Assembly (NCBI GenBank): GCA_018260285.1
Contig: JAGLBH010000028.1
Span: forward strand, 1-12,898
Direction of reading: 5' to 3'
DNA from: Arthrobacter sp.
GTDB taxonomy: Bacteria > Actinomycetota > Actinomycetes > Actinomycetales > Micrococcaceae
Length of the DNA: 12,898 nucleotides
Shown: positions 1 through 6,784 of the stretch, in pieces
Layout of the letters: each line of letters begins with the position of its first letter
Position numbering within the stretch: position 1 is the first letter of the stretch
The notes under the pieces: generated by a model
Databases searched by the model: none
Told to the model about the DNA's origin: nothing
What the model saw: the letters and a program-made list of their open reading frames with translations, nothing else
Program-made: the position numbers and the translations under genes

Positions 1-379
1 CTGCGGTCTGGGTGGCAGCCTTGGCAGCCGTCTTCGTGGCCGGAGCAACAGCGCGCTTCGGGGCAGCCTTGGGGGCGGCCTTCTTGGCGGTCTTGACCTG
101 AGCGCGCTCGACCTTCTTGGTCTGAGCGGCGGCGGGGGCGGTGACCTCAGCGACTGCGGCGGCAGCCGGAGCCTGGGTGGCGGCCGGTGCGCTGTACGCA
201 GCCGGAGCAGCCTGCTCGGAGACAACAGCCTGGGCGGTGATTCCGCCGGAAAGGACGAGGCCGGAAGCGGCTGCAATCACAGCTGCCTGGCGCGTGGCGC
301 CGCCGGCGTTTTCAGAAACTGCCTTCGCGAGTGCGGACAGCGGTGCAGACTTCTCTGCAGTAACGATGCTCTTCGACAA
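1..379 (-). CDS. N-terminal part of a secreted cell-wall protein, probably an NlpC/P60-type peptidoglycan hydrolase (cut by left edge)
   Basis: An open frame on the minus strand starts at TTG (379-377) and is still open at base 1, giving about 126 residues. The start is chosen because GAAAGAGAG (394-386) sits 6 nt upstream and no ATG or GTG lies nearby in frame. The protein begins MSKSIVTAEKSAPLSALAKA, continues with a hydrophobic stretch (about residues 33-50: AAVIAAASGLVLSGGITAQA) that looks like a signal sequence or membrane anchor, and then becomes an Ala/Pro/Lys-rich linker with KKAAPKAAPK-like repeats. No catalytic domain lies inside the window. The N-terminus resembles that of Micrococcaceae NlpC/P60 proteins as I remember them. 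The c-di-AMP riboswitch upstream supports a cell-wall hydrolase role, because that riboswitch class commonly controls NlpC/P60 and Rpf genes in actinobacteria. A resuscitation-promoting factor or LysM protein is the main alternative. Confidence 0.72.
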   Translation of the reverse strand, partial: MSKSIVTAEKSAPLSALAKAVSENAGGATRQAAVIAAASGLVLSGGITAQAVVSEQAAPAAYSAPAATQAPAAAAVAEVTAPAAAQTKKVERAQVKTAKKAAPKAAPKRAVAPATKTAAKAATQTA

Positions 380-555
380 CGTGAGCTCTCTTTCGTGTGT
401 AACCGCTGGGAGCTACTTTTCCTCAGCGGTGCCTGGCCACCGGAAGTTCGGAGCGAACAGCAAAGGTTCAGGCGTGCGATCAAAATGCTTATTGAGTTGT
501 CAGAAGCCGTGGTCCGCCGTCATTCCCAATCTCTTGAGAACTCCTACGAAGCTTT
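380..555 (-). other. Expression-platform part of the riboswitch leader
   Basis: This stretch separates the aptamer from the TTG start of the cell-wall gene. It contains a hairpin at 403-429 (CCGCTG/CAGCGG outer stem with an inner GGA/TCC) directly upstream of the ribosome binding site GAAAGAGAG (394-386). The hairpin lacks a U-tract, and I find no clear intrinsic terminator, so how ligand binding is read out (termination, RNA stability or translation) cannot be told by eye. Confidence 0.45.
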
Positions 556-732
556 GCCTCCCACATGCCTACGAGGTGAGCTGTCGGGTTCGGATGGGAG
601 TCACCCGGCCGCAGCGCCTTCAGTCCGAGCCGCGTCATACGCTGCCCTGCCTGAATTCCTGCGACTTAACCCCAAGGCTGATCACTGACCAGCCGTATAC
701 GTGGTTCCCCCGCCCTTGTCACGGTGAGAAGC
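556..732 (-). promoter_or_regulatory. c-di-AMP riboswitch (ydaO/yuaA family) aptamer
   Basis: The minus strand carries the hallmark blocks of this class in order: GGGGGAACC (711-703), GGGGTTAAGTCGC (673-661) and CGAACCCGACAGCTCACC (592-575), followed by the conserved GTAGGCA. I set the ends by a 9-bp P1 helix between GCTTCTCAC (732-724) and GTGGGAGGC (564-556). The family senses cyclic di-AMP; in actinobacteria it usually turns off genes for peptidoglycan hydrolases and germination or resuscitation factors. The aptamer lies 177 nt upstream of the cell-wall gene start, in the same orientation. Recognition is by conserved sequence blocks; no covariance-model score was computed. Confidence 0.87.
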
Positions 733-755
733 CTGCTCGGGTGAGCAGGTTTCTC
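726..755 (-). other. Strong hairpin overlapping the 5' strand of riboswitch P1
   Basis: On the minus strand GAGAA.CCTGCTC (755-743) pairs with GAGCAGG.TTCTC (738-726) around an ACCC loop, with one A/C mismatch, giving 12 base pairs. Its 3' arm uses bases 726-732, which are also needed for the riboswitch P1 helix, so the two folds exclude each other. It may be a regulatory anti-P1 element or an early-folding intermediate. Confidence 0.55.
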
Positions 756-802
756 GTGTCATCCTGTGGGCTGACAAGGTTCGGCGATCCCACAGTCTGG
801 TT

Positions 803-820
803 GTCATCCCTTTGGATGAC
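803..820 (-). terminator. Possible hairpin terminator downstream of the DtxR gene
   Basis: A perfect 7-bp stem (GTCATCC/GGATGAC) with a 4-nt loop lies about 100 nt past the DtxR stop codon and about 70 nt upstream of the riboswitch aptamer. There is no U-tract. It might end the DtxR transcript or belong to the promoter region of the cell-wall gene; the choice is uncertain. Confidence 0.28.
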
Positions 821-917
821 GACGTCGGTTACAAATCTACAACAGGGCTCCCCAAATGTCACATTATGGTTACGATCTTCGTCATCGTTCCGTGATCTTG
901 GGGCAGAAAGCGCGGTG

Positions 918-1622
918 TCAGGCCTCAGAAAGGCGCACGAAGAGGTGTGCGGCATCCTCGACCGGCAGGTCCAGAGCGTCTGCGGACTCGTCGCTCGAGA
1001 CGAGGATGTACTCCCCGTTCGGGCTCAGGGAGACCGCGGCTCCGGGGAAAATCCCGAACTCCCTCAGCTGCGAGAGCAGATGGACGTCCACCTGCAGCGG
1101 CTCCGCCAGGCGGGCCACCGTTCCGCGAACCTCGTCCTTGGTGATTTTCGCCACGGCGTCCACGGCGTTGACCACTCCGTGGGAGAAGTCCTCTGCCGCA
1201 GGCCCCCCGATGGCCTCGAGGCCGGGGATCGGATTTCCGTAGGGGCTCTCGGTGGGGGTGTTCAGCAGCTCGAGGAGCCGGCGCTCGACGCGCTCGCTCA
1301 TGACGTGCTCCCAGCGGCAGGCCTCCTCGTGGACGAACTCCCAGTCCAGGCCGATCACATCGGCCAGCAGGCGCTCTGCGAGGCGGTGCTTGCGCATGAC
1401 CTCCACGGCAAGCCGGAGGCCCTCGTCGGTGAACTCGAGGTGACGGTCGCCGGCGACCTCCACGAGCCCGTCGCGCTCCATGCGGGCCACCGTCTGGGAG
1501 ACCGTGGGGCCGGAGTGGTGGAGACGCTCCGCGATGCGGGCCCGAAGGGCGGGGATGCCCTCCTCCTGCAGCTCCAGAATGGTGCGCAAGTACATCTCAG
1601 TCGTATCGATCAGTTCAGACAC
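918..1622 (-). CDS. dtxR: DtxR/IdeR-family iron-dependent transcriptional regulator
   Basis: A 234-residue cytoplasmic repressor of the DtxR/IdeR type, which binds Fe(II) (or Mn(II)) and then represses iron-uptake genes. Order: winged-helix DNA-binding domain (about 1-73, with recognition segment SGPTVSQTVARMERDGLV), dimerisation domain (about 74-140), and a C-terminal SH3-like/FeoA domain (about 148-232). Metal ligands match DtxR numbering: Met10, Cys102, Glu105, His106 at the primary site and His79, Glu83, His98 at the ancillary site; a Glu-x-x-Gln pair (174, 177) matches the C-terminal ancillary ligands. I chose GTG at 1622-1620 because GAGGAG sits 7 nt upstream and homologues begin with (M)xxLxDTTEMYLRTI; the longer TTG-started frame would place that site inside the gene. 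It is divergent from serC, with 158 bp between starts. Ligand conservation favours IdeR/DtxR over MntR. Confidence 0.94.
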   Translation of the reverse strand: MSELIDTTEMYLRTILELQEEGIPALRARIAERLHHSGPTVSQTVARMERDGLVEVAGDRHLEFTDEGLRLAVEVMRKHRLAERLLADVIGLDWEFVHEEACRWEHVMSERVERRLLELLNTPTESPYGNPIPGLEAIGGPAAEDFSHGVVNAVDAVAKITKDEVRGTVARLAEPLQVDVHLLSQLREFGIFPGAAVSLSPNGEYILVSSDESADALDLPVEDAAHLFVRLSEA

Positions 1623-1780
1623 GGGGGGACTCCTCAGAGGCAAGGGGAACGGCCGCCCGCTATGGCGACATTTCTAGGCTACACAAGGATTCGCCGCCCA
1701 TTTGGCGGACGAGGCCTGAATGCCCCGGCCCGAGTGTGCGTCAATAGAGAGGGAGACCAGCCTGAAGCCAAGGGGAGAAT

Positions 1781-2905
1781 ATGACACAGAACCAGATCCA
1801 GATCCCAGACCGACTTCTGCCGCAGGACCGCCGCTTCGGCGCGGGGCCCTCCAAAGTGCGCCAGGCCCAGATCGACGCCGTCGTCGCAGCCCAGCCCTCC
1901 CTCTTGGGGACGAGCCACCGCCAAGCCTCCGTCAAGAGCCTTGTGGCCGGCATCCAGTCCAAGCTCCTCGAGTTCTTCGCCGCGCCGGAGGGCTACGAGG
2001 TGATCCTCGGCAACGGCGGAGCCACGGCCTTCTGGGACGCGGCCGCCTTCGGCCTCGTCAAGAGCCGCGCGCAGCACCTCAGCTTCGGAGAGTTCGGGGC
2101 CAAGTTCGCCGCCGCCACGAACGGGGCGCCCTTCCTCGAGGACTCAGAGATCATCACGGCGCCGGCGGGCACGCGGCCCGCGCCTCACGCCTCCGAGGGC
2201 GTGGACGTGTACGCATGGCCCCACAACGAGACCTCCACCGGCGTCAGCGCGGAGGTCCGCCGGGTGCCGGGCGCCGAGTCGGCGCTCCACGTCACGGACG
2301 GCACCTCCGCGGCGGGCGGGATCGCCGTCGACCTCTCGGAGACGGACGTCTACTACTTCTCCCCGCAGAAGAACTTCGCCTCGGACGGCGGGCTCTGGCT
2401 CGCCGTCATCTCTCCGGCGGCCGCGCAGCGGATCGAGGAGATCGCCGCATCGGACCGCTGGATCCCTGACTTCCTGAGCCTCAAGACGGCCCTGGACAAC
2501 TCGCGGCTGCACCAGACGTACAACACGCCCTCCCTGACCACGCTCGTCTCGCTGGACGCCCAGCTGGACTGGCTTCTGGAGCTCGGCGGGATCGAGGGCG
2601 CGGCGGCCCGCACCGCCGAGTCCTCGGGGATCATCTACCGCTGGGCTGAGGAGCACCCCTTGGCCCGCCCCTTCGTGGAGGACCCGGCGGACCGCTCGCC
2701 GGTCATCGTCACCGTGGACTTCGACGAGTCCGTGGATGCCGCCGCCCTCGCCAAGACGCTGCGGGCCAACGGCATCCTGGACGTCGAGCCCTACCGCAAG
2801 CTGGGGCGCAATCAGCTGCGCATCGCCACGTTCGTCTCGATCGATCCCTCGGACGTGCGGCAGCTCCTCGCCTCGATCGACTACGTCCTCGAGCGCGCCT
2901 TGTAG
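1781..2905 (+). CDS. serC: Phosphoserine aminotransferase (SerC), actinobacterial type
   Basis: A 374-residue PLP enzyme that converts 3-phosphohydroxypyruvate and glutamate to O-phosphoserine in serine biosynthesis; members also act in pyridoxal phosphate synthesis. The N-terminal GAGPSKVR (20-27) holds the phosphate-binding GPSK. PHNETSTG (147-154) and TDG (172-174; Asp173 expected to bind the pyridine nitrogen) are cofactor contacts. YYFSPQKNFASDGGLW (191-206) carries the Schiff-base Lys197. Length and motifs match the mycobacterial SerC group rather than the E. coli one. The ATG has AAGGGGAG 5 nt upstream. The 3' end overlaps the convergent DUF3027 gene by 25 bp, so no separate terminator fits between them. 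Confidence 0.96.
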   Translation: MTQNQIQIPDRLLPQDRRFGAGPSKVRQAQIDAVVAAQPSLLGTSHRQASVKSLVAGIQSKLLEFFAAPEGYEVILGNGGATAFWDAAAFGLVKSRAQHLSFGEFGAKFAAATNGAPFLEDSEIITAPAGTRPAPHASEGVDVYAWPHNETSTGVSAEVRRVPGAESALHVTDGTSAAGGIAVDLSETDVYYFSPQKNFASDGGLWLAVISPAAAQRIEEIAASDRWIPDFLSLKTALDNSRLHQTYNTPSLTTLVSLDAQLDWLLELGGIEGAAARTAESSGIIYRWAEEHPLARPFVEDPADRSPVIVTVDFDESVDAAALAKTLRANGILDVEPYRKLGRNQLRIATFVSIDPSDVRQLLASIDYVLERAL

Positions 2906-3567
2906 CGACGACGCCGTGAGCGCCGCTTGACGGCGACGCTCGCCTCGATCTCCGCAGCCGTCAGGTCGTCCTCGTCGTGCTCCGGGGCCTCGGGGTGAGC
3001 GTCGCCGCTCTCGTTCTCCCCGGCGTCCGTCTGTTCAGCCTCAGTCCCCTGCGCGTCGGCAGCAGAGGCCTCAGCCTCGGGGGCCTCACCCTCAGAAGGA
3101 GCCTCCGCTCCAGGCTGCGCCGCGGCGTCGTCCTTCACGCCCTCCGCCTCAGCGGCCTCGGCCGCCGCGCGGATGTCCTCGGGGCGCACCCGGTCTGCCC
3201 AGGGCACCCAGGCGGGAGCCAGGAGCGAGTCCTCGGAGGGCAGAAGCCCCAGCTCGCAGACCGTGGCCTTCTTGGCGCGCGGGGCGCGGGCGAGCGTGGC
3301 GTACCACTGCCAGCCGCGGTATCCCCGCTTGGACCCGGCGAAGCGGTGGGTCATGACGCGCTCGTCGTCCACGGCCACGCCCAGGTGGTCGCCGATCTGC
3401 TCGTCCGGGAACTCCTCGCGCAGGGCCTCGAGGGCCGTGTCGACGCTCTCTGCAAGGAGCGCGTCCGGGCGCGGGGCCCTCTTGCGCGCGGGCTTTTTGA
3501 CAGGGGCCTCTTCTGCGGGGCTCTCCACTGCTGGGGTCTCCTCCACGGGATTCTCCTGTGCGCTCAT
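2881..3567 (-). CDS. DUF3027 family protein with long acidic tail region
   Basis: A 228-residue protein of unknown function. After a Pro/Glu/Lys-rich N-terminus (1-35), residues about 36-132 match the actinobacterial DUF3027 domain, recognisable by GDHLGV, MTHRFAGSKRGYRGWQWYAT, RAPRAKKATVCE and LLAPAWVPWADRVRPEDI. Residues about 135-205 are low-complexity Ala/Glu/Asp, and the protein ends in a basic KRRSRRRRYKARSR tail. There is no signal peptide or membrane segment. It is translationally coupled to the cold-shock-domain gene: its ATG overlaps that gene's TGA as ATGA. The charged, oppositely signed ends suggest binding to nucleic acid or a partner, but that is inference. Its stop codon lies inside the serC 3' end. 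Confidence 0.88.
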   Translation of the reverse strand: MSAQENPVEETPAVESPAEEAPVKKPARKRAPRPDALLAESVDTALEALREEFPDEQIGDHLGVAVDDERVMTHRFAGSKRGYRGWQWYATLARAPRAKKATVCELGLLPSEDSLLAPAWVPWADRVRPEDIRAAAEAAEAEGVKDDAAAQPGAEAPSEGEAPEAEASAADAQGTEAEQTDAGENESGDAHPEAPEHDEDDLTAAEIEASVAVKRRSRRRRYKARSRT

Positions 3568-3947
3568 GCGTCCAGCTGATCTGCGACGGCCCTGAGGAGG
3601 GCTGCGGTCTTCTGCGCGTGGACCCCTTCGGGGTAGCGTCCCCGGCGGAGGTCGTTGGAGACCTGGTCCAGCAGCTTGATGAGGTCTTCGGTGATGGCCG
3701 CCATGTCTGCGGCGGACTTGCGGGTGTTGCGCACCATGCTGGGGGCCGGCTCAACGAGCCGGGCGCTCAGGGCGGAGGCCCCGCGGCGGTCCTGGACAAT
3801 GCCGAACTCCATGCGCGCGCCGGGGGTCGGCGCGGGTGTTCCCGGTTCAAGCGCGGAAACGTGGAGGAAGACATCCTGCCCGTCCTCTGCAATGAGACGC
3901 CCGAACCCTTTCGCGGCGTCGTACCACTTGACCTTGCCGAATGGCAT
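3564..3947 (-). CDS. Cold-shock-domain protein with C-terminal extension
   Basis: A 127-residue protein whose first ~67 residues form a cold-shock (OB-fold) domain that binds single-stranded RNA or DNA. It begins MPFGKVKWYD, with RNP1 as KGFGRL (13-18; canonical KGFGFI) and RNP2 as VFLHVS (26-31). Residues about 74-127 are an unusual extra region, largely predicted helical (AADMAAITEDLIKLLDQVSN, TAALLRAVADQL), that ordinary 67-residue Csp proteins lack. GGTAGG lies 7 nt before the ATG. It is first in a two-gene unit with DUF3027. The 135-bp gap to the divergent membrane-protein gene must hold its promoter, which I could not place. Confidence 0.93.
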   Translation of the reverse strand: MPFGKVKWYDAAKGFGRLIAEDGQDVFLHVSALEPGTPAPTPGARMEFGIVQDRRGASALSARLVEPAPSMVRNTRKSAADMAAITEDLIKLLDQVSNDLRRGRYPEGVHAQKTAALLRAVADQLDA

Positions 3948-4082
3948 GTTCGTGCCTACCTATTCTGCGCATGCTCTGCCGCCGGAGCGGCCTGCTGTGC
4001 GGAAACGTGTGGGGGCGGAGCGCTGCGTCACGCCCGATTGACTCTCCCTAGCCTATCCGCTGAACGGAAGGCAGTCGCTACG

Positions 4083-4358
4083 ATGGATCTCATGGAATCC
4101 GCACCGGCCCCTGCCTCATCTCCGGAGACGACGCCGTATGAGCGCCCCCTCCGCATCGCCCGCCGCCTCCTGATGGGCCTTGCCGTGGCAGCCGCCGTCA
4201 CCGGGCTCGGGGCCGTCATCGCCGTCGTTCTTCTCGGGGTGAGCCACCAGCGCGTGCCGAGCGAGCTGGTCGGCCCGTTCCTCGCGCTCCTGCCGGTGGC
4301 CTTCGTGGCCCTCATTCTCACCGTTCTCCTCGGGGCCGTTCAGCGAAGGCTCAACTGA
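4083..4358 (+). CDS. Small two-helix membrane protein of unknown function
   Basis: A 91-residue protein with a hydrophilic N-terminus (1-28, basic just before the first helix) and two hydrophobic segments, about 29-52 (LLMGLAVAAAVTGLGAVIAV) and 66-85 (LALLPVAFVALILTVLLGAV), ending in QRRLN. That predicts two membrane spans with both ends in the cytoplasm. I do not recognise a named family. The start is uncertain: ATG 4083 has GGAAGG 11 nt upstream, while ATG 4092 (88 residues) is an alternative. It precedes the response-regulator gene by 63 bp, but the regulator seems to have its own promoter. Confidence 0.72.
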   Translation: MDLMESAPAPASSPETTPYERPLRIARRLLMGLAVAAAVTGLGAVIAVVLLGVSHQRVPSELVGPFLALLPVAFVALILTVLLGAVQRRLN

Positions 4359-4409
4359 TCCCCTGTCTCCGCATGGCGAACATCATGTGAACTTCCAGGT
4401 TTGCGTGAT

Positions 4410-4421
4410 GATAATAGGTGG
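4410..4421 (+). promoter_or_regulatory. Candidate -10 element for a leaderless response-regulator mRNA
   Basis: GATAAT (4410-4415) matches the sigma-70 -10 consensus in five of six positions. It is followed by only six bases before the GTG at 4422, so transcription would start at or within a base of the start codon. A 17-nt spacer places a weak -35 (GTGAAC, 4387-4392). No usable Shine-Dalgarno site exists, since AGGTGG touches the GTG directly. Confidence 0.5.
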
Positions 4422-5132
4422 GTGAATACTCAACCAGCCGAAGCAAAGCTCCTCGTCGTTGATGATGAACCCAACATCCGCGAGCTGCTCACCACATCCC
4501 TGCGATTCGCGGGCTTTGAGGTCGTTTCCGCTGCCAATGGCCGCGAAGCGCTGGCCGCCGTCGAGGCAGACGAGCCAGATCTCGCCGTCCTGGACGTCAT
4601 GCTCCCGGACATGGACGGGTTCAGCATCACCCGCAAGCTCCGAGCCGCCGGGAAGCAGTTCCCCGTCGTCTTCCTGACCGCCAAGGACGGCACGGAGGAC
4701 AAGGTCCAGGGCCTCACCGTCGGCGGCGACGACTACGTCACGAAGCCCTTCAGCCTGGACGAGGTCGTGGCTCGCATCCGCGCCGTCCTGCGCCGCACCC
4801 ACCCGTTCGACGACGACGAGGCGATCCTCCGCGTCGACGACCTCGAGCTGGACGACGACGCCCACGAGGTCCGCCGCGCCGGCCAGGTCATCGACCTGTC
4901 CCCCACCGAGTTCAAGCTCCTGCGCTACCTCATGATGAACCCCAACCGGGTTCTCTCCAAAGCGCAGATCCTGGACCACGTCTGGGAGTACGACTTCAAC
5001 GGGGACGCCTCCATTGTGGAGTCCTACATCTCCTACCTGCGCCGCAAGATCGACTCGAACAAGGAGCTTGCTCCCCTGATCCAGACGAAGCGCGGCGTGG
5101 GCTACCTCCTCCGGACAGCGGACAAGCGCTAG
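4422..5132 (+). CDS. OmpR/PhoB-family response regulator
   Basis: A 236-residue DNA-binding response regulator. The receiver domain (about 8-122) has the acidic pair Asp14-Asp15, phospho-acceptor Asp58 in LAVLDVMLPDMDG, Thr86 (LTAKD) and Lys108 (VTKPF). The C-terminal winged helix (about 140-234) shows LSPTEFKLLRYLMMNPNRVL and ends in TKRGVGYLLR. It resembles TrcR-type regulators of actinobacteria; the target genes cannot be read from sequence. GTG 4422 is preferred over an in-frame TTG at 4401 because homologues begin just before KLLVVDDEPNIRELL and because of the -10 element six bases upstream. It forms a pair with the kinase gene that starts four bases after its stop. Confidence 0.95.
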   Translation: MNTQPAEAKLLVVDDEPNIRELLTTSLRFAGFEVVSAANGREALAAVEADEPDLAVLDVMLPDMDGFSITRKLRAAGKQFPVVFLTAKDGTEDKVQGLTVGGDDYVTKPFSLDEVVARIRAVLRRTHPFDDDEAILRVDDLELDDDAHEVRRAGQVIDLSPTEFKLLRYLMMNPNRVLSKAQILDHVWEYDFNGDASIVESYISYLRRKIDSNKELAPLIQTKRGVGYLLRTADKR

Positions 5133-5136
5133 TCCC

Positions 5137-6612
5137 TTGCTCCTCTCCGCCTGGCGGGCCACTTCTCTGCGGACCAAGCTCGTCGCGATCACTGCCCTGC
5201 TCACCTTTGCAACAGTGACCGTGACGGGCTTGCTGTCCGTTCTGCTCCTGCGCAGCAGCCTCATCCAGCGCATGGACACCGAGCTCAAGGACTCCGCGCA
5301 GACCGTCGTGGAAGTCATCTACTCGGGCAACCAGAACGGCACCAACCCGGACAACGAGCTGCTGCGCACCTATGGGGCCATCGTCAGCTCGGACAACGTT
5401 GTCACGGGCAAAACGGCGTCGTCCGAGGGCCGCGACGCCCCGAAGCTCAGCGCGTACTCCCTCGCCGAGCTGAGGTCCCACAGCTCGCAGGGCTTCTACG
5501 TCAAGGGCACGGCGCTCAACTCCCCCGGCTGGCGGGTCATCGTCTATGACCTGCAGGGCGAGCCGGGCAGCACGCTCGTCGTCGGCCAGTCGATGCAGTC
5601 GGTCGAGGACGTCTCGAACAACACGGCGTCGCTCATCTCCACGATCGGCCTCATGACCACGCTGGCGATCACCCTCCTGGCCCACATCATCGTGACCCGT
5701 GCCTTCTCTCCGCTCAAGCGCGTAGAGCGCACGGCCGCGGCGATTGCGGCGGGCGACCTTTCCCAGCGCGTGGACGTCGAGAACCCCTCGACGGAGATCG
5801 GCCGGCTCTCCCGGTCCCTCAACGCCATGCTCGCCTACATCGAGCAGGCCTTCGCCGCCCAGGCGCAGACGGAGGCCAGCATGCGGCGGTTCATCTCGGA
5901 CGCCTCGCACGAGCTGCGCACTCCCCTCGTGACCATCCGCGGGTACTCCGAGCTGTACCGGCAGGGCGCCATGCGCCGGGAGGAGGACGTGGCCTCGGCC
6001 ATGGGGCGCATCGAGTCCGAGTCCAAGCGGATGGGCCACCTCGTGGAAGACCTCCTCACCCTGGCTCGGGCGGACGAGAAGCGTCCCTTGGACCTCGAGC
6101 CGCTCGACCTCTACATCCTGGCCCACGACGCTGCAATGGACGCCCGTGCGACGGCTCCCGACCGGCCGGTTGCCGTCGTCGGCCTCGAGGAGGGCCAGGG
6201 CCCGCGCTCGGCTCCCGTCGTGGGCGACGACGCCCGCCTTCGCCAGGTGATCGCCAACCTCGTGACGAACGCCATCCGGTACACCCCGGCCGGCACGCCG
6301 ATCGAGCTGGCGGTCGGTCTCCAGGACGACGGGCTCTCCAGCCCGCAGGCCGTCCTCCAGGTGCGCGACCACGGACACGGCATCAGCGAAGAGGACCAGT
6401 CCCGGATCTTCGAGCGCTTCTTCCGCTCCGACGCCTCACGACACCGGGAGACCGGCGGCACAGGCCTGGGCCTGGCGATCGTCGCGGCGATCAGCGCGCA
6501 GCATGACGGCTCCGTGCGCGTCTCCACGACCCCCGGCGGCGGCGCGACCTTCACCCTCTCCCTTCCCCACCGCCCCTTCGAGGACGACGACGAAGACTAC
6601 TTCGACGACTGA
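5137..6612 (+). CDS. Membrane sensor histidine kinase (partner of the upstream response regulator)
   Basis: A 491-residue HAMP-containing sensor kinase. Transmembrane helix 1 is about 14-38, an extracytoplasmic sensor region about 39-164, helix 2 about 165-188, and HAMP about 188-240. The H-box FISDASHELRTPLVTIRGY carries phospho-accepting His258. The ATPase domain (about 360-478) has the N-box (LVTNAIRYTP, 375-384), G1 (DHGHGI), F-box (IFERFFR) and G2 (GTGLGLAIV). It should phosphorylate the regulator encoded just upstream; the stimulus is unknown. The last 11 residues (FEDDDEDYFDD) are strongly acidic. The TTG start, four bases after the regulator's stop, is the only reasonable one in frame and has a weak ribosome site, which fits translational coupling. 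A start slightly further downstream would still keep the first membrane helix. Confidence 0.93.
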   Translation: MLLSAWRATSLRTKLVAITALLTFATVTVTGLLSVLLLRSSLIQRMDTELKDSAQTVVEVIYSGNQNGTNPDNELLRTYGAIVSSDNVVTGKTASSEGRDAPKLSAYSLAELRSHSSQGFYVKGTALNSPGWRVIVYDLQGEPGSTLVVGQSMQSVEDVSNNTASLISTIGLMTTLAITLLAHIIVTRAFSPLKRVERTAAAIAAGDLSQRVDVENPSTEIGRLSRSLNAMLAYIEQAFAAQAQTEASMRRFISDASHELRTPLVTIRGYSELYRQGAMRREEDVASAMGRIESESKRMGHLVEDLLTLARADEKRPLDLEPLDLYILAHDAAMDARATAPDRPVAVVGLEEGQGPRSAPVVGDDARLRQVIANLVTNAIRYTPAGTPIELAVGLQDDGLSSPQAVLQVRDHGHGISEEDQSRIFERFFRSDASRHRETGGTGLGLAIVAAISAQHDGSVRVSTTPGGGATFTLSLPHRPFEDDDEDYFDD

Positions 6613-6784
6613 GCAGCCCCGGGCGGCTTCTTTAGGGAGGCGTGCTGTGTGGATGGCTGCGGATTCTTGGGCAAGTTGTCCACGAACCCGCCGTCTGCCC
6701 TGCGGGCGGGGCCTTGCCTGCGGAACAGTGGAGACATGGGTCGTTCCGGCTCAGACCACCGATTCCGGAAGGGAGCAATCCGCT

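Noticed and set aside
1623..1643. Longer DtxR start at TTG 1643
   Set aside because: The GAGGAG ribosome site would lie inside the gene, and family members begin near the GTG at 1622.
1672..1690. IdeR/DtxR box
   Set aside because: Only the 7-bp TAGGCTA centre fits; the outer arms match poorly, so it is not called as a feature.
141..1784. 547-codon plus-strand frame
   Set aside because: It is antisense to the wall-protein gene, riboswitch and DtxR gene, all of which have strong independent support; high GC produces such shadows.
4038..4043. TTGACT as -35 for the small membrane protein gene
   Set aside because: No -10-like hexamer occurs 16-18 bp downstream; the nearest (TACGAT, 4079-4084) is 35 bp away.
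6614..6634. Terminator after the histidine kinase gene
   Set aside because: The AGCC/GGCT stem has only about four pairs; the T-rich TTCTTT that follows is suggestive but not enough.
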